Positions 8,260 to 17,090 of a DNA stretch of 64,000 bases are shown in pieces. The notes under the pieces are model-generated. The model was given only the letters and a program-made list of their open reading frames with translations. It was not told where the DNA came from and searched no databases. The stretch is from Pontibacter fetidus (GTDB taxonomy: Bacteria > Bacteroidota > Bacteroidia > Cytophagales > Hymenobacteraceae). A program made the position numbers and the translations under genes. Position 1 is the stretch's first letter. Each line of letters starts with the position of its first letter. The stretch is from positions 62,001 through 126,000 of the forward strand of contig NZ_JAAEAA010000003.1 in NCBI RefSeq assembly GCF_010119545.1, read 5' to 3'.

Positions 8260-8973
8260 TTAGTTTGCGCCTCCTGCAAGTGCCTCAGCACGAGCTTTGT
8301 ATTTTTTAGCGTCGTTCAGTTCAGCTGCTGTTACGTAGCCTGTTACAATTTTGTCGTAAGCCTCGGCAGCTGCCTTATAGTTGTTATCAGCTTCGTAAGC
8401 GATACCAGCTTTCATGATGTACTGTGGCGAAAAGAACGGGTTAGCGTTGTGGTTAGCAGCCTTCATGTACTGGTCAGCAGCTTCTTTATTTTTACCTTGT
8501 TCTAACAGTGCATCGCCAATTAAACTATAAGCACGCGCCTGCAGCAGGTAATCATCAGACTCAAACTCTTCCAGGTGCTGCTGTGCCTCAGCAAATTTAC
8601 CAGTTTTTAAAAGGGCTACACCCGCGTAGAAATTAGCCAGGTTAGCAGCATCAGTTCCGCTATACTCGTCAGCTATTGCTAAAAAGCCTTTATACTGTCC
8701 GTCGCCGTTAAGGGCTTTGTTCAGCGAATCAGCTTCGAAATAGTAAGTAGCCTGGAACATAGCTTCCTGGGCTTCCTGGTTCTGGGTAGTGCGGTGGTTA
8801 AAGTATAAAAAGCCTGCTACAACTATAGCGGCAATGGCGGCAAACACACCGAGCAAAATTGATTTGTTCTTCTTTACGAAATCATCCGTGTGCGATAAAC
8901 GCTCTGCTAACGCATCCGGATTCTCAACCAGCTCTTCAAACTCGCTGTGCTTATTAACTGTTTCTTTTGCCAT
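8260..8973 (-). CDS. TPR-repeat membrane-anchored protein
   Basis: A 237-residue protein with a cytoplasmic N-terminus, one membrane segment (about residues 39-59, ILLGVFAAIAAIVVAGFLYF) and a periplasmic part of tetratricopeptide-like helices (NLANFYAGVALLKTGKFAEA, YSLIGDALLEQGKNKEAADQ, IAYEADNNYKAAAEAYDKI). The layout resembles YfgM, an ancillary factor of the SecYEG translocon, but sequence identity to YfgM cannot be judged here. It stands alone between ribH and pdhA with its own terminator. Confidence 0.8.
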   Translation of the reverse strand: MAKETVNKHSEFEELVENPDALAERLSHTDDFVKKNKSILLGVFAAIAAIVVAGFLYFNHRTTQNQEAQEAMFQATYYFEADSLNKALNGDGQYKGFLAIADEYSGTDAANLANFYAGVALLKTGKFAEAQQHLEEFESDDYLLQARAYSLIGDALLEQGKNKEAADQYMKAANHNANPFFSPQYIMKAGIAYEADNNYKAAAEAYDKIVTGYVTAAELNDAKKYKARAEALAGGAN

Positions 8974-9088
8974 TGGTATTAATTGAATTAGAAATTCAAA
9001 AGTAGGAATTAAAAATTGGATTTAAATCTATGTCCGGTAATTTCGGAACACCAAATTTATAATTTTTAATTCCTAATTCTAAATTATT

Positions 9089-10132
9089 TTAGTCCATTAC
9101 GTAAGGGTAGTCCGGCTCCACGTAAATATCTGTGTATAACTCAGATGGGTCCGGGTAAGGAGATTCTTCGGCAAATTTAACGGCATCCATTACTCTTGCC
9201 TTTATTTTCTCGTCTATCTGCTCCAGTTCTTCTTCGGTAGCCCAGCCGTTCTTCAGTATAACTGCAGCAACAGCTTCTATCGAGTCGCGACCTTTGTAAT
9301 CTTCCAGCTCTTCTTTGGTTCTGTACTTGGCAGGGTCCGACATAGAGTGGCCTTTGTAGCGGTAAGTTCTGAACTCAAGCAAGGTAGGTCCTTCGCCGGC
9401 ACGGGCACGCTCAGCAGCCTCAGCTACAGCAGTATGCACATTCTCAACGCTCATCGCATCAACCGGGAACGATGGCATATCATACGCAGAACCCAGTTTG
9501 TAAAGATCCTGCACGTTTGATGTACGCGATACCGAAGTACCCATAGCGTAACCGTTGTTCTCAATCACAAAGATTACAGGCAGTTTCCAGCTCATGGCCA
9601 TGTTAAGCGCTTCGTGGAAAGCACCCTGACGCACCGCGCCATCGCCCATGTAGCAAATGCAAAGCTTGCCTGTCTTGTTATATTTCTCGGCAAATGCCAG
9701 ACCTGCGCCTAGTGGCACCTGTCCGCCAACAATACCGTGGCCACCTACAAAGTTTACTTCCTTATCAAAAATGTGCATAGAACCACCCTTGCCTTTAGAG
9801 CAACCGGTAACTTTTGCAAACATTTCGGCCATTACTGCGCCCGGGTCAGTGCCCAGGGCAAGCGGGTGTGCGTGGTCGCGGTAAGCAGTTATCCACTTAT
9901 CGCCTTTTTCGAGGGCGGTTACTGCACCGGCCACACAAGCCTCCTGGCCAATGTACAGGTGGCAGAAACCTTTAATTTTTTGCTGACCATATAACTGGCC
10001 TGTTTTTTCTTCGAAGCGGCGGATGAGTTTCATGTTCTCGAACCACCACATATAGGTTTCCTTTGAAAACTTTGGCTCAGCCTGTACCTTTGCTTTCGCC
10101 GATTTCGCGCTTGCCTTTTCTTTCGTAGCCAT
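9089..10132 (-). CDS. pdhA: Pyruvate dehydrogenase E1 component, alpha subunit
   Basis: A 347-residue thiamine-diphosphate enzyme. The cofactor motif runs from GDGAVRQGAFHEALNMAM to VIENNGYAMGTS; the phosphorylation-loop region appears as YRYKGHSMSDPAKYRTKEE. With the beta subunit it decarboxylates pyruvate and passes the acetyl group to lipoyl-E2. The N-terminus carries an Ala/Lys-rich extension (ATKEKASAKSAKAKVQAEP). pdhB and pdhC are not adjacent, so the complex is encoded at several loci. It is transcribed divergently from recF across 128 bases. Confidence 0.94.
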   Translation of the reverse strand: MATKEKASAKSAKAKVQAEPKFSKETYMWWFENMKLIRRFEEKTGQLYGQQKIKGFCHLYIGQEACVAGAVTALEKGDKWITAYRDHAHPLALGTDPGAVMAEMFAKVTGCSKGKGGSMHIFDKEVNFVGGHGIVGGQVPLGAGLAFAEKYNKTGKLCICYMGDGAVRQGAFHEALNMAMSWKLPVIFVIENNGYAMGTSVSRTSNVQDLYKLGSAYDMPSFPVDAMSVENVHTAVAEAAERARAGEGPTLLEFRTYRYKGHSMSDPAKYRTKEELEDYKGRDSIEAVAAVILKNGWATEEELEQIDEKIKARVMDAVKFAEESPYPDPSELYTDIYVEPDYPYVMD

Positions 10133-10260
10133 GGTAAAAATCTAATCTGGGTTTTATCCGTTGCATGCTCAGGTATAAAAACTACCTTGCATGGTGGGCG
10201 AAAAGGCCCGGAACGGGTTTAGCTGCGAAATTAAGGAAAAAGAAATCAATTATAAACTGA

Positions 10261-11373
10261 ATGCTCCTCGAAAATCTAAGTCTGCTGTTTTTCAAGAACT
10301 ACGACGATGCCACGCTGGCTTTTTCGGAGCACATAAACTGCTTTATTGGCGACAACGGGAGCGGTAAAACCAACCTTCTGGATGCCATACATTACCTCTC
10401 GCTTACCAAAAGTGCCTTTATCAGCTCTGATGCGCAAAGTATAAAGCAGGGCGAAGACTTTTTTATGGTGAAAGGCCGGTTTATTGTTGATGACACCAAG
10501 CACACCGTGCAGGTAAGCCTGAAACAGGGCCAGAAAAAGACGGTTACGCACAACAAGGTGGTGTATGAAAAGATGAGCGAGCACATAGGCCGCTTCCCGG
10601 TGGTACTGATTTCGCCTTATGACACCGACCTGATACGCGAAGGCAGCGAAGAGCGCCGCAAGTATTTCGACAGCCTGATCTCGCAGCTGGACCATACGTA
10701 CCTGGAAACGCTTATTCAATTCAACTATATTCTGAAGCAACGTAACTCGCTGCTAAAGCAGTTTGCCGAGCGCAACTACTACGACCGCGATTACCTGCAC
10801 ATACTTAACGAGCAGCTTGTACCGCTGGGCCAGCAACTGGCGCAGGAACGCGAAAAGTTTCTGGAAATGTTTGTGCCGGTCTTTCAGAAGCATTACCGCC
10901 ACATTTCCGACAGTTCCGAAACCGTTACCTTAACCTATAAAAGTCAGCTGTTAGGTTCTGATTTTGCCCAGCAACTACTGCAGCACGAGCGCAAGGATAT
11001 GGCGCTGCAACGCACAACTATAGGCCCACATAAGGATGACTTCGTGTTTTTGATGGATGGCAACCCCGTGAAGCATTTTGGCTCGCAGGGTCAGCAGAAA
11101 AGCTATGTAATTGCTCTTAAGTTGGCGCATTTTGAAGTAATGGCCGAACGCCAGCATCACAAACCCCTGCTGCTTTTAGATGACATCTTCGACCGCCTCG
11201 ACGAAAAGCGCATCACCAAGCTCATGCAAATGGTAGCCGCCCATACTTTCGGCCAGATATTTTTAACCGATACCCACCTCGACAGAACCGACAAAATACT
11301 AGAAGGCCTCTCCGAAAGTATCCGTAGATTTGATGTGAAGGATGGGGTGGTTAAGGTGATTGCTGACGGTTAA
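10261..11373 (+). CDS. recF: DNA replication and repair protein RecF
   Basis: A 370-residue SMC-like ATPase that helps load RecA at gaps through RecOR. Visible are the Walker A motif GDNGSGKT (residues 30-37), the signature region FGSQGQQKSYVIALKLA, and the Walker B/D-loop LLLDDIFDRLDEKR. Length is normal. In related genomes recF is followed closely by the DUF721/DciA gene; here two unrelated genes lie between (11418-12458). dnaA, dnaN and gyrB are not adjacent. Confidence 0.95.
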   Translation: MLLENLSLLFFKNYDDATLAFSEHINCFIGDNGSGKTNLLDAIHYLSLTKSAFISSDAQSIKQGEDFFMVKGRFIVDDTKHTVQVSLKQGQKKTVTHNKVVYEKMSEHIGRFPVVLISPYDTDLIREGSEERRKYFDSLISQLDHTYLETLIQFNYILKQRNSLLKQFAERNYYDRDYLHILNEQLVPLGQQLAQEREKFLEMFVPVFQKHYRHISDSSETVTLTYKSQLLGSDFAQQLLQHERKDMALQRTTIGPHKDDFVFLMDGNPVKHFGSQGQQKSYVIALKLAHFEVMAERQHHKPLLLLDDIFDRLDEKRITKLMQMVAAHTFGQIFLTDTHLDRTDKILEGLSESIRRFDVKDGVVKVIADG

Positions 11374-11417
11374 ATTGTTTACCTGGTAAAAAAGAATCAA
11401 CAGCAGACAAAGGTTAA

Positions 11418-11867
11418 ATGGATACACAACTAGTAGATAGAGTAGAGACTAGAAGAGCTGAAAAAATGAGTAAGCTATTTCTTTATATTGGAATAGCTCT
11501 TATCTCTATTTTAGTCTTGAAACTATACTTTGGGCAAAACAACTTTGACTCAAGAAGATTTTGGCTGGATCTTTTACCTATGCTTCTCCCAATTTACCTT
11601 ATGATAGTAGGCTATAAGGGACTAAAAAAGAGAATTGGACAATTTATTGAATGGCAGAAGTCTCAAATATTTTATAGACTTGGCGAGGATTCTTTTGAAC
11701 AATCTATACCAGTAAATTCAATAACGGGAATAAACATTGAATTGGAGAACATTAAGGTAATGACAACTGAGGGCGAGCATAACCTTATCATTTCGGACTT
11801 TACTAACTATGAAACTATAAAACGCATTAAAAGCAATTTTGAAGCAATGAAGCTTAACATTGGCTAA
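11418..11867 (+). CDS. Small two-helix membrane protein, unknown; atypical composition
   Basis: A 149-residue protein with two membrane segments (about residues 19-37 and 50-67) and a cytoplasmic C-terminal domain that looks like a PH-like/bPH fold (QIFYRLGEDSFEQSIPVNSI... NIKVMTTEGEHNLIISDFTN). The DNA is distinctly richer in A and T than its neighbours and uses AGA codons (several in the first 20 residues) that are uncommon in the flanking genes. This points to recent acquisition between recF and DUF721. No family name can be assigned with confidence. Confidence 0.7.
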   Translation: MDTQLVDRVETRRAEKMSKLFLYIGIALISILVLKLYFGQNNFDSRRFWLDLLPMLLPIYLMIVGYKGLKKRIGQFIEWQKSQIFYRLGEDSFEQSIPVNSITGINIELENIKVMTTEGEHNLIISDFTNYETIKRIKSNFEAMKLNIG

Positions 11868-11945
11868 TAATCTCACGCCCTTCCAGATCTGTAAACCCAA
11901 AAGAGCAGTACCAGGCCAGTTACGCATTTATAAAAGTAGCGGTAA

Positions 11946-12458
11946 CTATAGTTCGTGCGTCTGCAAATAAGCTGAAGTATAGGGATGTTCTTTGGCTACG
12001 CCTTCTTTCATAATGTGCATTACGACCCAGCCGGCTTCTTTCAGGTAATCCGAGATGATGGCCCGATGGCAGCGCCACCACACGGCTTCGGAGCACATAT
12101 AAGCGGTGCGTTTTTGCAGGGCTGTTTCGGTTAAATCGGCAATTGCCTGCTTAAAGGCTTCTGTTTCTGCATAGTCGGCATATCCACGGAAAGACTCGCT
12201 TCGCCAGACAGTATTTTTGGAGTCCGGGTTTGGTTTGCGTCGGCCACCTAACTCTGTTTCGGGCATGTAGCTAATGCCGGCTTCGGGCAAATATGTCTGC
12301 AAAGCATCAACATTAAACTGTGGATATTTCCGGGACCCGGGATACCGGCGAACATCAGCCAGCACTTCTATCTCAAATGACTTAAGTGCTGCTACAAACT
12401 CTTCAGCGCTGAGTGTAGAGTGGCCGATGGTCCAGATGATGGGGTTATTTTGTGCCAT
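11946..12458 (-). CDS. DUF488 family protein
   Basis: A 170-residue protein with the hallmarks of DUF488: the opening WTIGHSTLSAEEFVAALKSF, the motif DVRRYPGSRKYPQFN and the Cys/His motif MCSEAVWWRCHRAIISDYL near residue 135. The function is unknown; the conserved Arg and Cys residues suggest a catalytic or nucleic-acid-related role. It is antisense to the flanking recF/DUF721 genes, so it was probably inserted there. Its last codon and stop (CTA TAG) are part of an exact AACTATAGTT motif. Confidence 0.88.
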   Translation of the reverse strand: MAQNNPIIWTIGHSTLSAEEFVAALKSFEIEVLADVRRYPGSRKYPQFNVDALQTYLPEAGISYMPETELGGRRKPNPDSKNTVWRSESFRGYADYAETEAFKQAIADLTETALQKRTAYMCSEAVWWRCHRAIISDYLKEAGWVVMHIMKEGVAKEHPYTSAYLQTHEL

Positions 12459-12578
12459 TATAGTTTAACCGATAGTTGGGTTCGTCGTCAATTTTTCTCC
12501 TTATCTTTACTTGGGCAGCAGCAGTAATAGTTACAAACATGGGCTGCCAGCTTTTAATTACTATAGAATATCCATTAC

Positions 12579-12902
12579 GTGCGCTACTACAAGAAGAAAG
12601 AAGAGATTGCAAAGCGAAAAGCCGGCACCCAAACGATAGGCGAAAGTATAAAAGGGCTTTTGCAAGCTTACCGCCTCGAAGGCAAACTGAATGAAGTAAA
12701 CCTGGTGCAGCGCTGGGAGGAGATTATGGGCAAGCCAATCGCGCTGAAAACGCAGGAACTGTACTTTAGAGACCAGAAACTTTTCGTACGCCTGACTTCT
12801 GCCCCCCTTAAGCATGAACTTAACATGAGCAAAAGCAAGGTGGTGGAACTGCTTAATCGCGCCGCCGGCCACGAAGTGGTAAAGGAAGTAGTGTTTTTAT
12901 AG
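12579..12902 (+). CDS. DUF721 / DciA-like protein
   Basis: A 107-residue protein. The core RWEEIMGKPIALKTQELYFR and LFVRLTSAPLKHELNMSKSK match the DUF721 (DciA) fold, a KH-like domain; the N-terminus is basic. DciA is the ancestral loader or operator of the replicative DnaB helicase in bacteria that lack DnaC/DnaI. In Bacteroidota the gene usually lies just after recF; here it is about 1.2 kb downstream. I infer helicase loading by homology only. Confidence 0.85.
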   Translation: MRYYKKKEEIAKRKAGTQTIGESIKGLLQAYRLEGKLNEVNLVQRWEEIMGKPIALKTQELYFRDQKLFVRLTSAPLKHELNMSKSKVVELLNRAAGHEVVKEVVFL

Positions 12903-13205
12903 TCTGAACCTGAATTAATGGGGATTGGTGGGATTTGATTGATTTTGTAGAGACGCAATACTTTGCGTCTTTTTTTGTCTGAATCAGGATTTACGGGATT
13001 TATAGATTTGCAGGATGCTTAAGACGTAGCAGCGTACACATCTCCTGCTAGCGCCTTACCTACTATAAAGCAAAAACACACCCCTGCCCCTCTCAAGAGG
13101 GGAATTTCGTTTACTGGTAAATCCTGTCCATCCTTTCAAATTCCGCAAATCCTGATTCAGACAAAAAAGGGATAGCTGCCGTATACTTGGGTCAAACTAT
13201 AAACT
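12903..13205. repeat. Composite repeat element with inverted arms
   Basis: A 303-base gene-free spacer. It contains AGACGCAatacttTGCGTCT (12951-12970), immediately followed by TTTTTTGTCTGAATCAGGAT (12971-12990). The last is matched by a perfect 22-base inverted copy at 13147-13168, and similarity of the arms continues inward for roughly 20 more bases. Between them sits CCCCTCTCaaGAGGGG (13087-13102). Related modules recur at 21241-21281, 23990-24009 and about 28286-28310, so this is a dispersed REP/MITE-like family. Confidence 0.8.
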
Positions 13206-13766
13206 ATGACCGAACCTGCTTACCGACCTGTCTCCTACTCTCGCACTACACTTACCGAGCTCATGATTCCGAGCTACGCCAACTTTGGCGGTAAAATACA
13301 TGGTGGTATTCTGCTGTCGTTGATGGATAAAGTGGCATATGCCTGTGCAGCCAAGCATGCTGGTAATTACTGTGTTACGGTTACCGTAGATGGTGTTCAT
13401 TTTCTGCAGCCCGTGGAGGTTCAGGAACTGGTCTCGCTGATGGCATCGGTAAATTATGTAGGCAATACATCGCTGATGGTAGGTATAAAAGTAGTGGCTG
13501 AGAATGTAAAAACCGGATTGATAAAACACACCAACACCTCTTACTTTACCATGGTGGCCAAAGGCGAAGATAACAAGCCAACCCAGGTGCCCGGCCTCCT
13601 GCTGGAAAACCATGATGATACCCGTCGTTTTTTGGAAGCTATAAAGCGCCGCGAGCTGTCGCAACGCTACCAATCCGAATTTACTGAGGCCAAAACAATA
13701 CTTTCGGTAGAGCAGGAACTTTATAAACTGCAAGGCGAGCGCTGCAAGCTGGCTTACGAGCTATAG
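13206..13766 (+). CDS. Hotdog-fold acyl-CoA thioesterase
   Basis: A 186-residue protein with one hotdog domain: HGGILLSLMDKVAYACAAKH holds the conserved His/Gly and catalytic-type Asp, followed by the strand VTVTVDGVHFLQPVEVQEL. It belongs with the YciA/BFIT-type thioesterases that hydrolyse acyl-CoA. The C-terminal 50 residues are a charged helix (FLEAIKRRELSQRYQSEF). The gene ends GAG CTA TAG TTA, so the final Leu and stop are within the CTATAGTT motif. Confidence 0.85.
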   Translation: MTEPAYRPVSYSRTTLTELMIPSYANFGGKIHGGILLSLMDKVAYACAAKHAGNYCVTVTVDGVHFLQPVEVQELVSLMASVNYVGNTSLMVGIKVVAENVKTGLIKHTNTSYFTMVAKGEDNKPTQVPGLLLENHDDTRRFLEAIKRRELSQRYQSEFTEAKTILSVEQELYKLQGERCKLAYEL

Positions 13767-13904
13767 TTACCAAAAAATGCCTGCGCCAGCCAGCCTGCTC
13801 ATGTTAAGCTATAGTTTGGGCTCTTTTTAAACTATAGCCTCACAAGCCAGGTAATGCTTTTCTGATATTCTTAGTTATATTTAAGGTCTACACCTATACT
13901 TATT

Positions 13905-15287
13905 ATGACCTTAAAACTTAACCTTACCCGCTTACTGGCTTTGCTAACTATAGCCAGCTTATATTTTACAACCATACCCGCCACTTCTGCGCAAACTATA
14001 GTTCGGCAGGACGACGAAATTAAGAAGATGGTAGACGAAATTTCTGCCGCTAACCTGGAAGCGTTGGTGCGTAAACTGGCTTCTTTTGAAACCCGCCACT
14101 CCCTGAGCACCATTAAAGACAAGAAAAAAGGTGTTGGCACTGCCCGCGAATGGGTAAAATCTGAATTTGAGAAATATGCAAAGGCATCCGGAGACCGTAT
14201 GACCGTGGAACTGGATAAATACCAGGTAAAAGCTAACGGGCAGCGTATTCCGGAGGATGTGGAACTGGCTAACGTAATGGCGACCCTTAAAGGCACCGAC
14301 CCTAACGATGACCGCGTGCTGATCATCAGCGGGCACATGGACTCGCGCAACACCGATGTGATGGATGCAAAAGGCAAAGCGCCAGGCGCTAACGACGATG
14401 GCTCGGGGGTAGCTGCTGTGATGGAACTGGCCCGCATTATGGCTTCGCGCCAGTTTCCGGCAACTATAGTTTTTGTAGCTGTAACCGGCGAAGAGCAAGG
14501 GCTGCTGGGTGCCCGCCACCTGGCCGAAAAAGCCAAAGCCCAGAACTGGAACCTGATCGCAATGCTGAATAACGACATGATCGGAAATTCATTCTCGAAT
14601 GAAACAGAGCTGCGCAACAACATGCAGGTGCGTATTTTTAGCGAAGGCATACCAGCTGTTGAGACAGAAGAACAGGCCCGCATGCGCCGCTCTACCAACC
14701 GCGAAAACGACAGCGAAAGCCGCCAGCTGGCCCGCTACATGAAAGAAACCGGCGAACGCTACGTGGACCAACTGGAAGTGAAACTGGTGTACCGCAACGA
14801 CCGTTTCCTGCGTGGCGGCGACCACACGCCTTTTAGCCAGAATGGTTTCGCGGCCATACGTGTTTGCGAAATGAACGAGAACTATAACCACCAGCACCAG
14901 GACGTGCGCGTAGAAAATGGCGTGCAGTACGGCGACCTGCCCGAGTTTATAGATTATGAGTACATGCGCAAAAATGCGGCACTTAACCTGGCATCGCTTG
15001 CAAACCTGGCCTGGGCACCCTATGCCCCAACCAACGTAGGCGTAAACATCAAAAACCTGACAAACAAAACCGACCTGCAATGGGAAGCCCCTGCCAAAGG
15101 CAAGAAACCGGCTGGCTACTATGTACTGATGCGCGAAACCAGCAGTCCTGTCTGGGAAAAGAAGTTTTTTGTGAAAGACACCAAGGTTGCCCTGCCTTAT
15201 TCTAAAGACAATTACTTTTTCGCCGTACAGTCCGTTGATGCCGAAGGCCACGAAAGCCTGGCGGTGTTCCCGGTGCCGGTACGCTAG
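13905..15287 (+). CDS. Secreted M28-family zinc aminopeptidase
   Basis: A 460-residue protein with a signal peptide (to about ATSAQ, residue 30). The catalytic domain has the M28 zinc ligands: GHMDSR, PGANDDGSG, GEEQGLLGAR, NNDMIG and the late GGDHTPFS. A C-terminal fibronectin-III-like domain (from about residue 375, KTDLQWEAPAKGKKPAGYYV) follows. It probably acts in the periplasm or outside the cell, releasing amino acids from peptides. There is no T9SS C-terminal domain. Two exact AACTATAGTT copies (13994, 14462) lie in the coding sequence, both read Thr-Ile-Val. Confidence 0.92.
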   Translation: MTLKLNLTRLLALLTIASLYFTTIPATSAQTIVRQDDEIKKMVDEISAANLEALVRKLASFETRHSLSTIKDKKKGVGTAREWVKSEFEKYAKASGDRMTVELDKYQVKANGQRIPEDVELANVMATLKGTDPNDDRVLIISGHMDSRNTDVMDAKGKAPGANDDGSGVAAVMELARIMASRQFPATIVFVAVTGEEQGLLGARHLAEKAKAQNWNLIAMLNNDMIGNSFSNETELRNNMQVRIFSEGIPAVETEEQARMRRSTNRENDSESRQLARYMKETGERYVDQLEVKLVYRNDRFLRGGDHTPFSQNGFAAIRVCEMNENYNHQHQDVRVENGVQYGDLPEFIDYEYMRKNAALNLASLANLAWAPYAPTNVGVNIKNLTNKTDLQWEAPAKGKKPAGYYVLMRETSSPVWEKKFFVKDTKVALPYSKDNYFFAVQSVDAEGHESLAVFPVPVR

Positions 15288-15303
15288 CTATAGCTATGCA
15301 TTA

Positions 15304-15339
15304 AAAAAGGCTGGTGCTATAGTTTAGCATCAGCCTTTT
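15304..15339. terminator. Bidirectional terminator after the M28 peptidase gene
   Basis: AAAAGGCTGgTGCT pairs with AGCAtCAGCCTTTT across a short loop that contains a CTATAGTTT motif. It lies just past the plus-strand stop at 15287, with A and T runs on both sides. Confidence 0.75.
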
Positions 15340-15369
15340 CTATTTTACTGCATCGGCAGGTATAAAAAA

Positions 15370-15389
15370 AGCAGCCATAACAGGCTGCT
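15370..15389 (-). terminator. Terminator of the head-GIN protein gene
   Basis: AGCAGCC (15370-15376) pairs with GGCTGCT (15383-15389). On the minus strand it is followed by a run of seven T, 26 bases beyond the gene that ends at 15415. Confidence 0.75.
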
Positions 15390-15414
15390 CTTTAAGGGTG
15401 TGGTTATATGCTTT

Positions 15415-16140
15415 TTATAGTTTGGATATTTTGCTTAACGTAGAAGTTTCAGCCTGTATTTTTGGAGAACCTGCATAAGCTATAGTTGACGGTCCGTTTG
15501 CATCTATAGTTAAAGTTTCGGAGGCAAATACTTTTACTTTGCTGGCGCCGCTGGCACTAACTTTAACAGCTTTAGCTTTTAGCTCGTGGGTATCAATGTT
15601 CGAGGCACCGGCCATATCCAGTTCCACTTCATCGGCACGGCCGGTCAGTGTTACTTTGCTGGCTCCACTCATATCGGCATCCAGTTTTTTCACATCCAGG
15701 GCCAGCGATACGTTGGTTCCTCCGCTCAGGTCCATTTCAAAAGTTTCAGCCTTAAACGTAGATAAACCTACCACTTTTACACCGCCACTTATTTTAAGCG
15801 CGTTTAACTGATCTACAGTAACATAGGCTTTTATACCTTTCCGGGTATTAATGCTTCCTTCGGTGTACAGGTACAGCATGCCATTTTTTACTTCTGATCT
15901 GATGTTATTCATCAGGTTTTCCTCAGCTTCAATTTTCAGCTCTTCCTGCTTGCCTTGCTTTATTTCTATGGTAAAGCCACCGCTAACTTTTATGCCGCTA
16001 AAATCAGATACTTTGCGGGTTTGGGTTTGCAGGTTGCCGTTACCTTTTATTTGCTGGGCCCATGCATCGCCACCTAGCCCTAAAATAGCGAGTAATAACA
16101 GAAACACGATAGCTGCTGTGGAGGATGTAATGTTTCTCAT
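15415..16140 (-). CDS. Secreted head-GIN (DUF2807) domain protein
   Basis: A protein of about 241 residues whose signal peptide MRNITSSTAAIVFLLLLAIL ends at AWAQ. The remainder is a right-handed beta-helix-like GIN domain: FSGIKVSGGFTIEIKQGKQE, then repeated short strands such as DLSGGTNVSLAL, DMSGASKVTLTG and DMAGASNIDTHE. The role of this family is unknown; it is often exported. The open frame runs 32 codons further upstream (16236), but the signal peptide begins at the Met at 16140, which is taken as the start. Confidence 0.85.
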   Translation of the reverse strand: MRNITSSTAAIVFLLLLAILGLGGDAWAQQIKGNGNLQTQTRKVSDFSGIKVSGGFTIEIKQGKQEELKIEAEENLMNNIRSEVKNGMLYLYTEGSINTRKGIKAYVTVDQLNALKISGGVKVVGLSTFKAETFEMDLSGGTNVSLALDVKKLDADMSGASKVTLTGRADEVELDMAGASNIDTHELKAKAVKVSASGASKVKVFASETLTIDANGPSTIAYAGSPKIQAETSTLSKISKL

Positions 16141-16530
16141 AGTTTTATTTTGTGAGTTATAGTTAAAGTTTGATAGCCTTATTTGCTGAACCTGCTTAAG
16201 AGATGCAGTAATTCTGGAAAGGTTGCTTTGCCTCACAAAAAAATTTCAGAATGGCTATATAAGACAAACCGGGGGCTCTGTTAATCTATAGTTCCGTGTC
16301 TTCAACCTTGGGTTTCGTGCTGTTCATCTAATTTCCGGGTTGGTGCTTGTAACCAGCCTGTTAATCTTGCATCAAATGGTTAATTTTGTAGCAGGTAAAG
16401 TTTAATGCTACTGGCTTTGTAGTTATAGTTGCTCAAGCTTTCCGGAAGGTTTTAAAGTGAACGAGTGTTGTTTGTTGTTTGCAGCGGCAGGTGCTATACG
16501 TAGTGCCTGCCGTTTTACTTTTGCGGTGGG
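16141..16530. other. 390-base gene-free spacer
   Basis: The spacer between the start of the head-GIN gene and the end of the membrane-protein gene at 16531. It holds an imperfect hairpin (GGCAGGTGCT and AGTGCCTGCC, about 16483-16512) that could end the minus-strand gene, and several CTATAGTT copies. I see no further gene. Confidence 0.5.
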
Positions 16531-16881
16531 CTATAGGGGCCTGTTTATTAACACCTGAAATACCACCACGCCAACACTATAACACAGCACATCTACCGCA
16601 TCCGGAGTATAAACAGGCGAAAACAGAGGCAATATTACTTCGAAGTAAATACTGACCAACACAGCCGCTACCAAACTATACCGCAGGGGTAACACAAAAT
16701 AGTTATTGCTGAAGTATAGCCGCTCTGTGGCCAGAGTTATAGTTAACACCAAGGGCATGCAAAGCAGGTCGTCGAGGTATTGGTAAAGCGGGCTTATAAA
16801 GATGTGTTGCCACTCCAGTAGCTGGTTAAGCCAGAAAAGCAGCAGGCAAGCTATAAACACCGGGTGAGCAAAGGTCCTCAT
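16531..16881 (-). CDS. Four-helix membrane protein, unknown
   Basis: A 116-residue, almost wholly hydrophobic protein with four predicted membrane segments (around residues 5-20, 38-52, 66-82 and 92-112) and few charged residues. No catalytic motif is recognisable. It starts 1 base after the end of the zinc-ribbon gene, which starts 13 bases after the rhomboid gene, so the three probably form one operon. Function unknown. Confidence 0.7.
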   Translation of the reverse strand: MRTFAHPVFIACLLLFWLNQLLEWQHIFISPLYQYLDDLLCMPLVLTITLATERLYFSNNYFVLPLRYSLVAAVLVSIYFEVILPLFSPVYTPDAVDVLCYSVGVVVFQVLINRPL

Positions 16882-16882
16882 T

Positions 16883-17077
16883 TTACACTGCTACCAACCC
16901 GATCAATAGCATCAGCGCGCCAAGTATGAGCAAAAATATTTCTGCCGGGTTCAGGCCTTTTAAACTATACCATTTTTTGGTGGGCAAAGGGGTATGGCAG
17001 CTGGTGCACACCGTAGTGCCGGCTGGCAACTGTACCCCGCACGCAGGACAGATAACAGGTAGTGGTGCTTGTGTCAA
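16883..17077 (-). CDS. Small zinc-ribbon membrane protein
   Basis: A 64-residue protein with a zinc ribbon of two CxxC pairs (CPACGVQLPAGTTVCTSCHT, residues 10-29) and one C-terminal membrane helix (LNPAEIFLLILGALMLLIGLVAV). It lies between the rhomboid gene and the four-helix protein gene, in the same direction, with a spacing of 13 bases and 1 base. Probably a small membrane-bound adaptor; the partner is unknown. Confidence 0.75.
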   Translation of the reverse strand: MTQAPLPVICPACGVQLPAGTTVCTSCHTPLPTKKWYSLKGLNPAEIFLLILGALMLLIGLVAV

Positions 17078-17090
17078 CGCTAAGCTATAC

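Noticed and set aside
14589..15251. A 220-codon frame antisense to the M28 peptidase gene.
   Set aside because: It is a shadow of a well-supported gene with clear zinc ligands on the other strand.
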